Shown here: piece after piece, positions 53,465-62,386 of the stretch
Layout of the letters: each line of letters starts with the position of its first letter
How positions within the stretch are numbered: the first letter of the stretch is position 1
Origin: Vibrio hepatarius
Lineage (GTDB): Bacteria; Pseudomonadota; Gammaproteobacteria; Enterobacterales; Vibrionaceae
Length of the DNA: 64,000 bases
Direction of reading: 5' to 3'
Assembly: GCF_018860525.1 (NCBI RefSeq)
Contig: NZ_JAHKPM010000065.1
Coordinates: 152,813-216,812 of the forward strand
The notes under the pieces: model-generated
Told to the model about the DNA's origin: nothing
Databases searched by the model: none
Seen by the model: only the letters and a program-made list of their open reading frames with translations
Translations under genes and position numbers: made by a program

Positions 53465-54556
53465 ATGAAGAGCAATTCAAACACCACAATTCATATTGTT
53501 CAGCACCTATCACCAGGTGGCTTAGAAACGTTAGCAATTAATATGCTCAAGTTTGCTTCATCTGATTCCAACGTTTTCATTGTAAGCTTAGAAGGTCACA
53601 AACAGGGGGCGATTAAAAATTGGCCATTACTGCAAAGCATTAGCGATAAACTCATATTCCTAGGTAAGCCACCAGGGGTGAGTGCCAGCACTGGTTTAAA
53701 GCTTTATCGCCTATTTCGTGAGATAAATCCCAAAGTTGTTCATACTCATCATATTGGCCCACTAATCTATGGTTCAACCGCTGCAAAATTAGCAGGTATC
53801 AACAATATTATCCACACTGAGCATGATGCATGGCACTTAAACAATACTAAACGACGTTTATTACAAAACTTGATACTTAAACTCTCGAATCCTTGTGTGG
53901 TTGCTGACGCAGACGTAGTTAAAAAACAATTTTCTGAAAAGCTTAACTACCAAAACGTTGTAGTCATTAAAAATGGCATCGACTGTGAACAATTTTCCCC
54001 TGGTGAAAAAAAGCATGCGAGAATAAAGTTAGGTTTGCCAGTTAGTGGCCTGATTATTGGTTCTGCAGGCCGCTTGGAAGAGGTTAAAGGGCATGATTTA
54101 CTTCTGAAAGCGATGCCGTTTATCCACCAAGGTGCCAAACTTGTCCTAGCAGGAAATGGCAGCCAGCGAACTCATCTCATGAAACAAGCTAAAGATCTAT
54201 CAATTACTGATCGAGTCTGTTTCTTAGGTCTAGTTGATGATATGCCAAACTTCTACCGAGCACTCGATGTGTTTTGCCTTCCATCTCGCTGTGAAGGGTT
54301 TCCTCTTGCTCCATTAGAAGCACAAGCCTGCGGTATTCCGACCGTCGCCCATGATGTTGGCGGAGCTAACGAAACACTATGCCCTGACACAGGGCTTCTT
54401 TCAAAAGCAGGAAATCACCAAGAGCTTGCTATTAATATAAACAAGCAATTAAATTATACATCTAGCCATTCTCCACGCCATTTCGTCACTAGCAATAACG
54501 ATATTAAGAAAATGGTAGAAGCATATAACGCACTTTCACAGGGAAAATTCGCATGA
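53465..54556 (+). CDS. sypP: Glycosyltransferase family 4 protein SypP
   Basis: A 363-residue GT-B enzyme with IVQHLSPGGLETLAINMLKF at the N-terminus, VVHTHHIGPLIYGSTAAKLA and IIHTEHD, then the donor domain with GSAGRLEEVKGHDLLL and the EX7E motif in RCEGFPLAPLEAQACG. First gene of the last syp transcript. It overlaps sypQ by 4 bp. It transfers an unidentified hexose-type sugar. Confidence 0.9.
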   Translation: MKSNSNTTIHIVQHLSPGGLETLAINMLKFASSDSNVFIVSLEGHKQGAIKNWPLLQSISDKLIFLGKPPGVSASTGLKLYRLFREINPKVVHTHHIGPLIYGSTAAKLAGINNIIHTEHDAWHLNNTKRRLLQNLILKLSNPCVVADADVVKKQFSEKLNYQNVVVIKNGIDCEQFSPGEKKHARIKLGLPVSGLIIGSAGRLEEVKGHDLLLKAMPFIHQGAKLVLAGNGSQRTHLMKQAKDLSITDRVCFLGLVDDMPNFYRALDVFCLPSRCEGFPLAPLEAQACGIPTVAHDVGGANETLCPDTGLLSKAGNHQELAININKQLNYTSSHSPRHFVTSNNDIKKMVEAYNALSQGKFA

Positions 54557-55737
54557 TCGACTTTACTATCGCAGCTTGTTTTACCATATGCGCCGCTTTG
54601 ATTATTTATCATCATGTTGGTTACCCATTGATTCTTTCATGGTACTCAAAACGCCACCCCGCAGCTGATGTCAAGCATGTAGAGCGTGGATACAAAACAG
54701 GTCAAGGTGATGTTGAGTGTTTAGATGTAACAATCCTTGTACCTGCCTTCAATGAAGAAAGGTGGATCGCAGAGAAGATTCGTAACCTAGCCTCGATTGA
54801 TTACCCCAAAAAACACTACCAAGTTATCATTGCTTGTGACGGTTGCACTGACAACACAGTACAGATAGCTCAAGACACGATTCAAGAAGCCATTTGCTGT
54901 GACACTCATTTTGAAATACGAGTATTCGAAGAAAATCGAGGAAAAGTGGCATTAGTCAATGACCAAATGAACACCATTTCTTCTGAGATTACAGCAATGA
55001 GTGATGTATCAGCACTCATATCAATTGATACTTTACTTATCGCTAACCAGCATTTTCAAGATGCTAATGTTGGCGCAGTCAATGGCCACTATCAACTACT
55101 ATCCTGCGGTAGCGCAGGCGAAGAGAAATATTGGCATTATCAGAGCGAAATTAAGCATAGTGAAGCAAGTTTAGGCAGTACTCTAGGTGCCCATGGAGCA
55201 CTCTACTTATTCAGAACTAAATTATTCGAGCCTCTACAAGCCAACACAATTAACGATGACTTTATTATCCCAATGGAAATCATCCGTAAAGGATTTAATG
55301 TCCACTATGACCAGAACATGATTGCATTGGAGCTAGAAGCTACTTCCACAGACAACGACTTCAAACGCAGACTGAGAATTTCTGCTGGCAACATGCAGCA
55401 AGCTGTACTGTTAGCTGAGCTTTTCTTACCAAAATACAAAGGCGTAGCATTTGCTTTTATCTCTGGTAAAGGGCTAAGGCTAATCGCACCTTACCTGATG
55501 ATTGTTTGCTTTGCTTTGTCTATAGCCCTTATCAACCAACCATTCTTTTTACTAGGAACCGTTGTCCAAGCCTCAATTTATACCATTGCTGCTTTGGGAC
55601 ACCTTTTCCCACGAATATTTTGTCACAAGTACTTTCGGTTAGTGACATACATTGTTGCTGGCCATACTGCCAACCTAATCGGTGGCCTACGTTATTTGTT
55701 AGGCTTAGAGTCCACCCGCTGGACACGAGTTCAATAA
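54553..55737 (+). CDS. sypQ: Family 2 glycosyltransferase SypQ
   Basis: A 394-residue membrane-bound GT2 enzyme. One N-terminal helix (TIAACFTICAALIIYHHVGY), a catalytic domain with VTILVPAFNEERWIAEKI, IIACDGCTD and MSDVSALIS, a substrate loop INDDFIIPMEIIRKG with the later RRLRISAGNMQQ motif, and three or four C-terminal helices. It resembles processive or lipid-linked GT2 enzymes. Overlap with sypP indicates coupled translation. Confidence 0.9.
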   Translation: MIDFTIAACFTICAALIIYHHVGYPLILSWYSKRHPAADVKHVERGYKTGQGDVECLDVTILVPAFNEERWIAEKIRNLASIDYPKKHYQVIIACDGCTDNTVQIAQDTIQEAICCDTHFEIRVFEENRGKVALVNDQMNTISSEITAMSDVSALISIDTLLIANQHFQDANVGAVNGHYQLLSCGSAGEEKYWHYQSEIKHSEASLGSTLGAHGALYLFRTKLFEPLQANTINDDFIIPMEIIRKGFNVHYDQNMIALELEATSTDNDFKRRLRISAGNMQQAVLLAELFLPKYKGVAFAFISGKGLRLIAPYLMIVCFALSIALINQPFFLLGTVVQASIYTIAALGHLFPRIFCHKYFRLVTYIVAGHTANLIGGLRYLLGLESTRWTRVQ

Positions 55738-55749
55738 AAGGAGCATCTT

Positions 55750-56388
55750 ATGAGTAATGTATCTTCTTTATATTCAATCTGGTTAGCAAAGCGTATCTTT
55801 GATTTTATCTCTGCTTTGCTTGGACTTCTCATTTTATCGCCTGTGATGCCAGTTATCGCACTCGCCATAAAACTTGATTCAAAAGGACCTGTTTTCTACA
55901 AACAGTTACGAGTAGGAAAATCGACACCAGAGCAAATGATGTTCTTTGAAATCGTAAAGTTTCGCACCATGTATATTGATGCAGAAACGCGAACTGGCGC
56001 GGTATGGGCAACAGAAAATGACCCTCGTATCACCAAAGTAGGACGTTTTCTCCGCAAAACTCGCTTAGACGAAATCCCTCAACTGTTTAATGTTGTTCGA
56101 GGTGAAATGTCTATCATCGGCCCTAGACCTGAACGTCCTGGCTTCTACAACAAACTTGAATCAGAAATCCCTTACTTTGCGGATAGAACCTATGGAGTAA
56201 TGCCAGGTATCACCGGACTAGCTCAAGTTAATCAAGGCTATGATACTTGTATCGATGATGTTAGGAAAAAAGTAGGCTACGACCACAGCTATGCCCTATC
56301 TCTTCGTTCATTGAAATCATGGATAATGATGGACTTTAGCATCATTACTAAGACTCTCATTGTAATGGTTGATGGTCGCGGCAGATAA
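55750..56388 (+). CDS. sypR: Undecaprenyl-phosphate sugar-1-phosphate transferase SypR
   Basis: A 212-residue protein with one membrane helix near the N-terminus (KRIFDFISALLGLLILSPVM) and the bacterial sugar transferase domain: SKGPVFYKQLRVGK, FEIVKFRTMYIDAE, FLRKTRLDEIPQLFNVVRGE and GPRPERPGF. It loads the first sugar-phosphate onto the lipid carrier. It is of the short class lacking the WbaP N-terminal helices. Last gene of the locus, followed by a terminator. Confidence 0.92.
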   Translation: MSNVSSLYSIWLAKRIFDFISALLGLLILSPVMPVIALAIKLDSKGPVFYKQLRVGKSTPEQMMFFEIVKFRTMYIDAETRTGAVWATENDPRITKVGRFLRKTRLDEIPQLFNVVRGEMSIIGPRPERPGFYNKLESEIPYFADRTYGVMPGITGLAQVNQGYDTCIDDVRKKVGYDHSYALSLRSLKSWIMMDFSIITKTLIVMVDGRGR

Positions 56389-56400
56389 AACCTTCAATAA

Positions 56401-56432
56401 CCCGGAGTTTCTTTCAAGAACTCCGGGCCTTT
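56401..56432 (+). terminator. Terminator at the end of the syp locus
   Basis: Nine-base stem CCCGGAGTT / AACTCCGGG with a nine-base loop and a short T-run, 12 bp after the sypR stop. Confidence 0.75.
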
Positions 56433-56547
56433 CAAGAGTAAAAAAACACCAAACTGTCTAGTTGTGAAGCAAACAACTTGAAAACCAATAATTTGGACTT
56501 GCACACCAACCAAAGTCTCGGTAATATCCGTCTCGTTCTTAAGGATT

Positions 56548-56624
56548 GGGTCCGTAGCTCAGTTGGTTAGAGTACCGCCTTGACATGGCGGGGGTCGGCG
56601 ATTCGAGTTCGCCCGGACCCACCA
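56548..56624 (+). tRNA. tRNA-Val (anticodon GAC), copy 1
   Basis: 77 bases with acceptor stem GGGTCCG / CGGACCC, encoded CCA end, D-loop AGCTCAGTTGGTTAGAGT, anticodon stem CCGCC / GGCGG around loop TTGACAT (anticodon GAC), and T-loop TTCGAGT. It follows the E. coli tRNA-Val(GAC) pattern. Flanks AAGGATT and AATCCTT are complementary and would extend the precursor stem. Confidence 0.95.
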
Positions 56625-56660
56625 ATCCTTAAAGCATTAAATTGCCAAGAACAAAAATTT

Positions 56661-56737
56661 GGGTCCGTAGCTCAGTTGGTTAGAGTACCGCCTTGACATG
56701 GCGGGGGTCGGCGATTCGAGTTCGCCCGGACCCACCA
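56661..56737 (+). tRNA. tRNA-Val (anticodon GAC), copy 2
   Basis: Base-for-base identical to copy 1 over 77 bases, 36 bp downstream. It is likewise flanked by short complementary AAATTT sequences. The two are probably one transcript that ends at the terminator just after. Confidence 0.95.
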
Positions 56738-56742
56738 AATTT

Positions 56743-56775
56743 AAAAAAATCCCAGTTTAGCTGGGATTTTTTGTG
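56743..56775 (+). terminator. Terminator of the tRNA-Val pair
   Basis: Stem AAAAATCCCAG / CTGGGATTTTT with loop TTTAG and a T-run, a few bases after tRNA copy 2. Confidence 0.9.
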
Positions 56776-56856
56776 TCTAAAATTCCCTTCCCTACTCCAT
56801 AATTCTGCCAAGCCATGCGTTTTGCGGCCTTGCCATAATTGGTTTGTTAGAGATAC

Positions 56857-57213
56857 TTAAAACGGAAAGCAACTCAAACTAGTTGGCCTAATTTGGCCAG
56901 AAAGCCTTGTTGCAACTTCTGCCCACGAATTACTGCCATTTGAATGTAAAAGTAACTTTGAAATATGACGCTTAATAACATTCCAATCAAATTCTTCGAG
57001 CACCAATGTCGGTGGCATAAATGAATTAATAGTCCGATTTTCAATTGCCTTGGGAGAGGCCACATAGAATTCAAAAAACACGCTGTCGGCTTGGTGATTT
57101 TCAAAGCACAAGTCTAATTCCATGAGAACATCAAACTCTTCCCAATTACTAGGGTAACCGGAAGTTGATGGCTCTAATTGATCACTTGATATTCCGAGCA
57201 ACTCGATATTCAT
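56857..57213 (-). CDS. Imm8-family immunity-like protein
   Basis: A 118-residue acidic cytosolic protein whose layout fits Imm8 immunity proteins of polymorphic toxin systems: VLMELDLCFEN, FFEFYVASPKAI, LVLEEFDWNVIKRHI and SWAEVATRLSGQ. There is no toxin gene clearly paired with it; the ADP-ribosyltransferase operon lies on the same strand upstream but is separated by a terminator. It may be an orphan immunity gene or a leftover of a lost toxin. Imm8 assignment is by remembered family pattern. Confidence 0.68.
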   Translation of the reverse strand: MNIELLGISSDQLEPSTSGYPSNWEEFDVLMELDLCFENHQADSVFFEFYVASPKAIENRTINSFMPPTLVLEEFDWNVIKRHISKLLLHSNGSNSWAEVATRLSGQIRPTSLSCFPF

Positions 57214-57474
57214 GGTATCTCTAATGCCATCTTAAGGGGCTTAAAGCACCCACTTCATGTGAGCTAGCCACCTTAAATACTAAAAATTGATAAGACTAAA
57301 AAATGATCCAGTGTTTTTAGTCTCCTTGAAGCTCTGGTTAGGAGCGACCTTCCATGAATCAATCTCATGTACAACGTAACCTGAAAACAAACCTCAAAGT
57401 GGCGTGGATAATTTATCTTTCTCTTTATTGGTGTGTGTCAGATATTATTTTTCGATATTATTTTACTCAAAGAT

Positions 57475-57513
57475 AAAAAAAGATATGAGAAAGACTCTCA
57501 TATCTTCTTTTTT
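57475..57513 (-). terminator. Terminator of the ADP-ribosyltransferase operon
   Basis: Ten-base stem AGATATGAGA / TCTCATATCT with loop AAGAC, flanked by A/T runs on both sides, directly after the 858-residue gene. The rest of the 324-bp gap 57214-57537 shows no gene. Confidence 0.8.
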
Positions 57514-57537
57514 CTTTATTTCACATTCAAACCCTAT

Positions 57538-60114
57538 CTAAAGCATATTGTAGTGGATACCTTGCCCTAATTCGTTTTGTTTCATGATTCCCCATTCAAC
57601 GATAGCTTGATTGGTTAGTTGTTGATACGTAACATTATTTAACCAAGTTGATATGGGTGATAACCAATGTAGAGAAGGATCTTTAGAGATAGCCAGTAAC
57701 GCCTCTTTCCATGCGATGAAATTGGACTCACAGCCGCTATTAGACACTTCATTAAACATTCGACTCATACTCACAAGTGTTGTGATTTTTTGACCCAGTT
57801 CTGAGGAAGGGTTATAAAGTGCATCAATAGAGCTAAGCAATCTAGCATCATAACTATCTGGAATTAAGTCAGAAATTAGATATCTTAAAATATGAGCGGG
57901 TAATATTTCAGAAAACAAGACAGGTGCATTATCTTGCATTTCAGAAACATGGCGGCCAACACTGGTACGTTGTGAATGAACTATTGCCATATAACGTTGA
58001 AAATCACCCAACTGAGAATGTAACCAGTTCGCTCCGTTTTGTTTACTTAGCTCAAGTGCCTCAGCCATATGAGATTTTACTATGCCTTTCGCTAATGGAA
58101 GGGCATTACCTGATAGATTCGCCACATCAAGGGTTGAATTTTGTAACGCTGATGCGATAAAAGGTGCATATTTTTCTATATCAAAGCTGTTCGGATAAAC
58201 ATAACTGTAAAATTGACGGCCCTGTGTCGCTTTCCATTCACTTTCTAACGCAGGTTCAATCAATTCATCCAGCTGTTCGACTCGTTTACGATGAACATAT
58301 TGTCCACGACCTGAATAACTAGCCAACCAACGCGCAATGTCATCAAGGGAACTGGTTCGAGATAGATTTTCTTTGGCTAAATATGATGCACTCCATCCCG
58401 CACAGGATTGTTCACCAATACAATCACTACCAAGCTGCTGGCGAGAGTCAAACAGCCAACGATACACTTGTGCCTTGGTCGTCACATTTTGTTTGATATT
58501 GCGCTGGTGCTCAGAATAAGACAATATTTGCTGCTCTAGCCACTGTTCTTCGGTTTCAGGATTCCAGCCATTTTGTATTAATGTGTTTAGTGTTTCATTA
58601 AATATCGAGTAATAGTGCTCTCGCACTGGTACTTTTATTTCACGCACAACCTCATCTTGTGATGGCTCAAAACGACGAGTTTCTGCTGGAACTCGAGTGT
58701 ATTCTACACAACCACGAAAGTTAGGATCACCTCCCAAAATTCCCAAGCGAGAACAAGACTGATAGCTGGCTTGTAGCACCAAAACCTTAGAAGATAGCTC
58801 TCTTGCTGTGGCAGGCCTATAAAGCAGGCTTCTTGCCATTTCATCGACAGCATACCGACTTGCTTGCTCTTTGAAGAAATCATTGGTGTTTGCGATTACA
58901 CCTGAATCAAATAATTTATCGATTAACTGCAACCCTTCTCCTCTCATCAAACTCTGCAGTTTTGTGCTGATAATGCGAACATGATTATCGGCCGTTTCAG
59001 CAATTTTTTTCTTTGCGTTTAATGTCCGAACGTAAAGTTGCGTGAGGGAGTTGCGATCCAAACCACTTAAGTTATTACTGCGCAGTTGATCAAGTTTGGT
59101 AATCATTTGCTCAAGCACTGAGTTTTGGCAGTGTTGCAGGGCTGATAAAGCATTAACGGCTGCGCGAGTAGAGGGAGATGCAGATGTGAGGCTATTGCTT
59201 CTTTGCTGAGAATAAAGAGCATAAACTGCATCGACTTCAGGCTGGCAAACACTTCTTATATCCGATGAAAACAACCGATTTCTGTCTTTATTAATGTCTA
59301 GCTGAAAAAATAAGGTTTTATTCAGCTCTTTATCAACAGTGGTTATCAATTGGTTTGAGAGAACGGTTTGAGCTCTTACCGACTCTTGATAGTAAGCTTG
59401 ATATTTCAAAGCAACATCAGACGCGTAACTTTTTACGATCGCTTCTATGGTTTTATGTTGGTTAGCAGCCAAAGATGCCCAATGTCTTTTGTCTCTTAAA
59501 TCTTGCCGAGTAACGATATCGTCATGGATGGTGAAGCTGTAATGGTCACCAGCAGCCATATTATTCCACCGGTTAATCAGAATATGTCGATCAATACTGC
59601 GCTGAGGCAGTTTGAGAACACCAAACCAATCGACGAGTTCCATAACGGTGGCAAAACGGTCATAGGATGTTCTTGATTCATCCTCAAAGGCTTGGGCGAC
59701 ATCACGAGCCCAAAAGCCCACAGCAACCGCGCCTCCAATTGGTCCTAATACCTCAAGTGCAGCACCGCCCACTTCAGAGGCAGTGCGGCCAATAGAAGAT
59801 AGCAGGCGTGAAGCTTCTTCAGCTTCTAGAGCAACAGAGCTTTCTGGACCAGCTTCAAGCAAAGTGGAGGTCTCATTGTATACGTATTTTGTTTCGCTTA
59901 AGTTCGTTGACTCGGCTGAGAAATGGTTCGGTGCGGTTGGAAACAGCTCTTCCGGCGTTATACCTTCACTAAAAGATGCATAGTTCTTCTCACTCAAGCG
60001 ATTAAATGCTTCTTTATCGAGAATAGTAAACTCATCGCCAATAGTACAAAATCCGGCTGCCAAAACGTTTGTTGATAGTATGGCAAAAAATAGTATTAAA
60101 TGTCTTAACTTCAT
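57538..60114 (-). CDS. Large secreted protein (858 residues), candidate partner of the ADP-ribosyltransferase
   Basis: An 858-residue protein with a clear signal peptide (MKLRHLILFFAILSTNVLAA). Residues 111-135 are rich in Gly/Ala and hydrophobic (GGAALEVLGPIGGAVAVGFW), followed by acidic and aromatic residues (DESRTSYDRFATVMELVDWF). That pattern recalls the hydrophobic helical region after the catalytic part in large AB-like toxins, where such segments aid membrane crossing. The remaining 650 residues are helical, with several Cys and no enzyme motif that I recognise. The gene starts 62 bp after the ADP-ribosyltransferase stop and ends at a terminator, so the two are one transcript. Function as a delivery or binding component is inference. 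Confidence 0.8.
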   Translation of the reverse strand: MKLRHLILFFAILSTNVLAAGFCTIGDEFTILDKEAFNRLSEKNYASFSEGITPEELFPTAPNHFSAESTNLSETKYVYNETSTLLEAGPESSVALEAEEASRLLSSIGRTASEVGGAALEVLGPIGGAVAVGFWARDVAQAFEDESRTSYDRFATVMELVDWFGVLKLPQRSIDRHILINRWNNMAAGDHYSFTIHDDIVTRQDLRDKRHWASLAANQHKTIEAIVKSYASDVALKYQAYYQESVRAQTVLSNQLITTVDKELNKTLFFQLDINKDRNRLFSSDIRSVCQPEVDAVYALYSQQRSNSLTSASPSTRAAVNALSALQHCQNSVLEQMITKLDQLRSNNLSGLDRNSLTQLYVRTLNAKKKIAETADNHVRIISTKLQSLMRGEGLQLIDKLFDSGVIANTNDFFKEQASRYAVDEMARSLLYRPATARELSSKVLVLQASYQSCSRLGILGGDPNFRGCVEYTRVPAETRRFEPSQDEVVREIKVPVREHYYSIFNETLNTLIQNGWNPETEEQWLEQQILSYSEHQRNIKQNVTTKAQVYRWLFDSRQQLGSDCIGEQSCAGWSASYLAKENLSRTSSLDDIARWLASYSGRGQYVHRKRVEQLDELIEPALESEWKATQGRQFYSYVYPNSFDIEKYAPFIASALQNSTLDVANLSGNALPLAKGIVKSHMAEALELSKQNGANWLHSQLGDFQRYMAIVHSQRTSVGRHVSEMQDNAPVLFSEILPAHILRYLISDLIPDSYDARLLSSIDALYNPSSELGQKITTLVSMSRMFNEVSNSGCESNFIAWKEALLAISKDPSLHWLSPISTWLNNVTYQQLTNQAIVEWGIMKQNELGQGIHYNML

Positions 60115-60176
60115 ATTGTTTGATTATTCTTAGGTTTACTGAAAGTGTTAAACTATGTGTTCGTATCAAAAAGTTA

Positions 60177-60938
60177 TTAAAATTCACACGCTTCAAGCGC
60201 TGAGATATTCTCTCCGGTGTGCATATCTTTGATGGGTCTATTTCCTATATCGCTTGCCGCTATTTCTCTATAGATCACATTATTCATACCCATTTCAGGG
60301 TTGGCATCGATTGCTGTCACTTCAAAGAAAGTGTTTCTATTGACTAAGATTTCTAATTCGTCTGTTCTCATATCAGGCATAATTATGGACGCTTCTCCAT
60401 TGCTAAGTTCAAACATAGATCTTTGGCCACCGTAAAAACCCTCGGTTGATCTGGCAGACACAGAGGTCGATAGAAAAGTGCTAGGGCTAACAATATCACC
60501 CACTTTAATTAAACCATCACTGTAGGCCTTTATTAACGACTCACCACGATAGGTTTCACCTGTAAATTTAATTCCTTGTTCAAACGCTGAATCAATATGC
60601 TCAATGATGGGGTTTATTTCCTCGGTATTTTCGCCATTGAGTATTGCTCGTCGAATAGCTTGATACCCATTTTGTTGATAATAATTAAGAGCATCAATGG
60701 ATTCATAAGATAAAGAATATTGCTGCTGCATTGATAAAGGCTGAAGCCTTGACATTATTTGGTAATACTCATCGACACTTTCTTTTGTAAAAGGGTTGTC
60801 TAGTTTTTCTATTAAATCCTTAATTTCTGCTTTCGAGTAATATCCTTTGTTATATTTCAGGCCAGCAAAACTCGCCGATGAAATAGTGAGCAATGTGACA
60901 ATGGCAGTTGAAAAAATAAGTTTAATTAGCAACTTCAC
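60177..60938 (-). CDS. Secreted mono-ADP-ribosyltransferase toxin (R-S-ExE type, Vis-like)
   Basis: A 253-residue protein with a signal peptide (cleavage near SASFAG) and a single ART domain. The three catalytic landmarks are present: R131 in TYRGES, S157-T158-S159 in FLSTS, and E194-x-E196 in DELEILVNRNTFFEV. The ExE form points to an arginine-specific enzyme that moves ADP-ribose from NAD+ onto a target. The ART-turn region lies in 160-193. Length, signal peptide and single-domain layout recall Vis toxin of Vibrio splendidus. It is first in an operon with the 858-residue secreted protein. The target is unknown. Confidence 0.88.
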   Translation of the reverse strand: MKLLIKLIFSTAIVTLLTISSASFAGLKYNKGYYSKAEIKDLIEKLDNPFTKESVDEYYQIMSRLQPLSMQQQYSLSYESIDALNYYQQNGYQAIRRAILNGENTEEINPIIEHIDSAFEQGIKFTGETYRGESLIKAYSDGLIKVGDIVSPSTFLSTSVSARSTEGFYGGQRSMFELSNGEASIIMPDMRTDELEILVNRNTFFEVTAIDANPEMGMNNVIYREIAASDIGNRPIKDMHTGENISALEACEF

Positions 60939-61462
60939 TTATACATATCCTTAACATATTAATCTTGTTTAATACATAATACATGCATATGCGTTGACTT
61001 ATAATGATAATACTTATATAACAATGGCTTATTTATACATGCGTTCCAACTTTAGGATATCGACCTTTTATCGAACAAGGATTCTGTCGCTTGCATTATT
61101 GTTATCAGTAACATCATACCCACCACAGAACCGATGGTGTGTTAACTAGAAAAGAGATAAAAGTAAGAGCTGTGGTGATCACAGTTTTCCACTATCGAAT
61201 GTCATGCTACTTCAGCACGCCTCTGGACAAAAGTGTGTCAGTGGTTTTGCGAATTTAGCAATTCATGGATTAGTTCAAATATTGAAACCTTGGTCAGTAA
61301 AAAGCAGGTCCTAAGGCATTAATTTCTCGAAAGTAGCTCATTAACGCTCCTCGCCGCATGCTTTTTAGTTAAAATCACTATAAATTCAGTTACTTTGTTG
61401 TCTTTTCAGTAGGCTTATTGAGCGCTAAAATAGCGACTGCTAGTCGGATGAAGGAGTAAAAA
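60939..61462. other. Intergenic region upstream of the toxin operon and small secreted genes
   Basis: About 520 bp between divergent transcription units. No gene or RNA is recognised. AAGGAG at 61451-61456 is an obvious ribosome binding site placed for the ATG at 61463. Confidence 0.45.
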
Positions 61463-61479
61463 ATGGCTAAACGAGAATT

Positions 61480-61809
61480 TTGCAAAATACAAGGCTTAAA
61501 ACCGTCACCTCGTACGATGGATTATATCGAACAAATGACCCACATTACGGATATGTCAACGGTTTGGAGCGTATCATCAAAGTTCTACCATTTTTTCAAA
61601 TTTTTGCAGGTCGAGATTCATACAGAGGTGTTGCCATAGCGTCAGCTTCTTACAATGCAACAACTTATGATTGGAATTTATACCATGAGTCTGTGATGGC
61701 AATAGCACCTATTAAGCGTGAGCGCCTAGAGCAGATAGCTTTAAAGGCATCGTTAGACACATCGGGTGAAGAACGGAAATTTTGGGAGTGTGTATATAAT
61801 GCGCTTTAA
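61480..61809 (+). CDS. Unknown 109-residue protein, probably frameshifted at its start
   Basis: The open frame begins at a TTG (61480) and codes for a soluble protein (YDGLYRTNDPHYGYVNGLER, SYRGVAIASASYNATTYDWN) that I do not recognise. The strong ribosome binding site AAGGAG serves an ATG at 61463 in another frame (MAKREF). Adding one T to the TTTT run at 61478-61481 would join MAKREF to the main frame. So this copy has either a one-base deletion, a sequencing error or slippage. It overlaps the next gene by 11 bp, which implies coupled translation. Confidence 0.55.
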   Translation: MQNTRLKTVTSYDGLYRTNDPHYGYVNGLERIIKVLPFFQIFAGRDSYRGVAIASASYNATTYDWNLYHESVMAIAPIKRERLEQIALKASLDTSGEERKFWECVYNAL

Positions 61810-62287
61810 ATCTCTATTCTTCGGGCTAGTTCTTTGTAGTCTATCAGTCCAAGCCGCCAATCTTGACGAGTGGGCCAATCAGCTTAAACATGAAATGGAA
61901 TCCAACTATACCCTTCTAAATCAGCGTGTATCTGAATGCAAGTCAATAAGGAAAGAGTTTGACTATTCAAAAACACTTGATACACAGTGGTACACAAACT
62001 TAGATAAGTCTAAAAAACAAACCGTCATCCAATATGGTTTTGCTTATGCGTCGCAGCAGTGTTCTTTGAAAGAACGTCAAGCTTACACCAGCTCTTTAGT
62101 TAATTACGTTGCCTACTCTGGTGATAAAAAACCATTGAATGAATGGCTAAGGCTTTTGGAGGGCGATAAAGATTTACAACAGAAAGTTAACGATATTGGT
62201 ATTGAAGATACGCAAAAGTTTATCGCTTCCTATTTATCAACGCCATTTGATGCGCTTCAGTTTCTAAAGGCTCAAGGGTTATTCTAA
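61799..62287 (+). CDS. Secreted protein of unknown function, 162 residues
   Basis: The ATG at 61799 (MRFKSLFFGLVLCSLSVQA) provides a signal peptide; the frame extends upstream but without meaning. The mature part is helical and charged, with two Cys (ECKS and QQCSL) that could form a disulfide. I recognise no family. Its start lies inside the end of the preceding gene. The pair lies next to the toxin operon and could be periplasmic immunity or accessory factors. That is a guess from location. Confidence 0.65.
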   Translation: MRFKSLFFGLVLCSLSVQAANLDEWANQLKHEMESNYTLLNQRVSECKSIRKEFDYSKTLDTQWYTNLDKSKKQTVIQYGFAYASQQCSLKERQAYTSSLVNYVAYSGDKKPLNEWLRLLEGDKDLQQKVNDIGIEDTQKFIASYLSTPFDALQFLKAQGLF

Positions 62288-62290
62288 GAT

Positions 62291-62330
62291 TTGTCCAATT
62301 CTTATTGGTAGGCAGATAGGAATTGGACAA
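62291..62330. repeat. Long inverted repeat (hairpin) between convergent genes
   Basis: TTGTCCAATTC at 62291-62301 pairs perfectly with GAATTGGACAA at 62320-62330, and the stem continues by about four more pairs. It may act as a terminator for both convergent units, but no T-run follows on either strand. Confidence 0.55.
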
Positions 62331-62386
62331 AAGTGAGCTAGCAAAATCGCGCTAACCCGCCTTAATCAATTAGAAAAAGTAACTCG

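Noticed and set aside
56548..56737. tRNA pair considered as tRNA-Asp
   Set aside because: The seven-base anticodon loop is TTGACAT, so the anticodon is GAC (valine), and the body matches tRNA-Val(GAC).
57538..60114. 858-residue protein as a second enzyme toxin
   Set aside because: No ART, protease, nuclease or glycosyltransferase catalytic motif could be found, so an enzymatic role is not claimed.
62291..62330. Hairpin considered as an integron attC site
   Set aside because: No integron core (GTTRRRY) at its ends, no integrase nearby and no further copies in the window; a plain hairpin is more likely.
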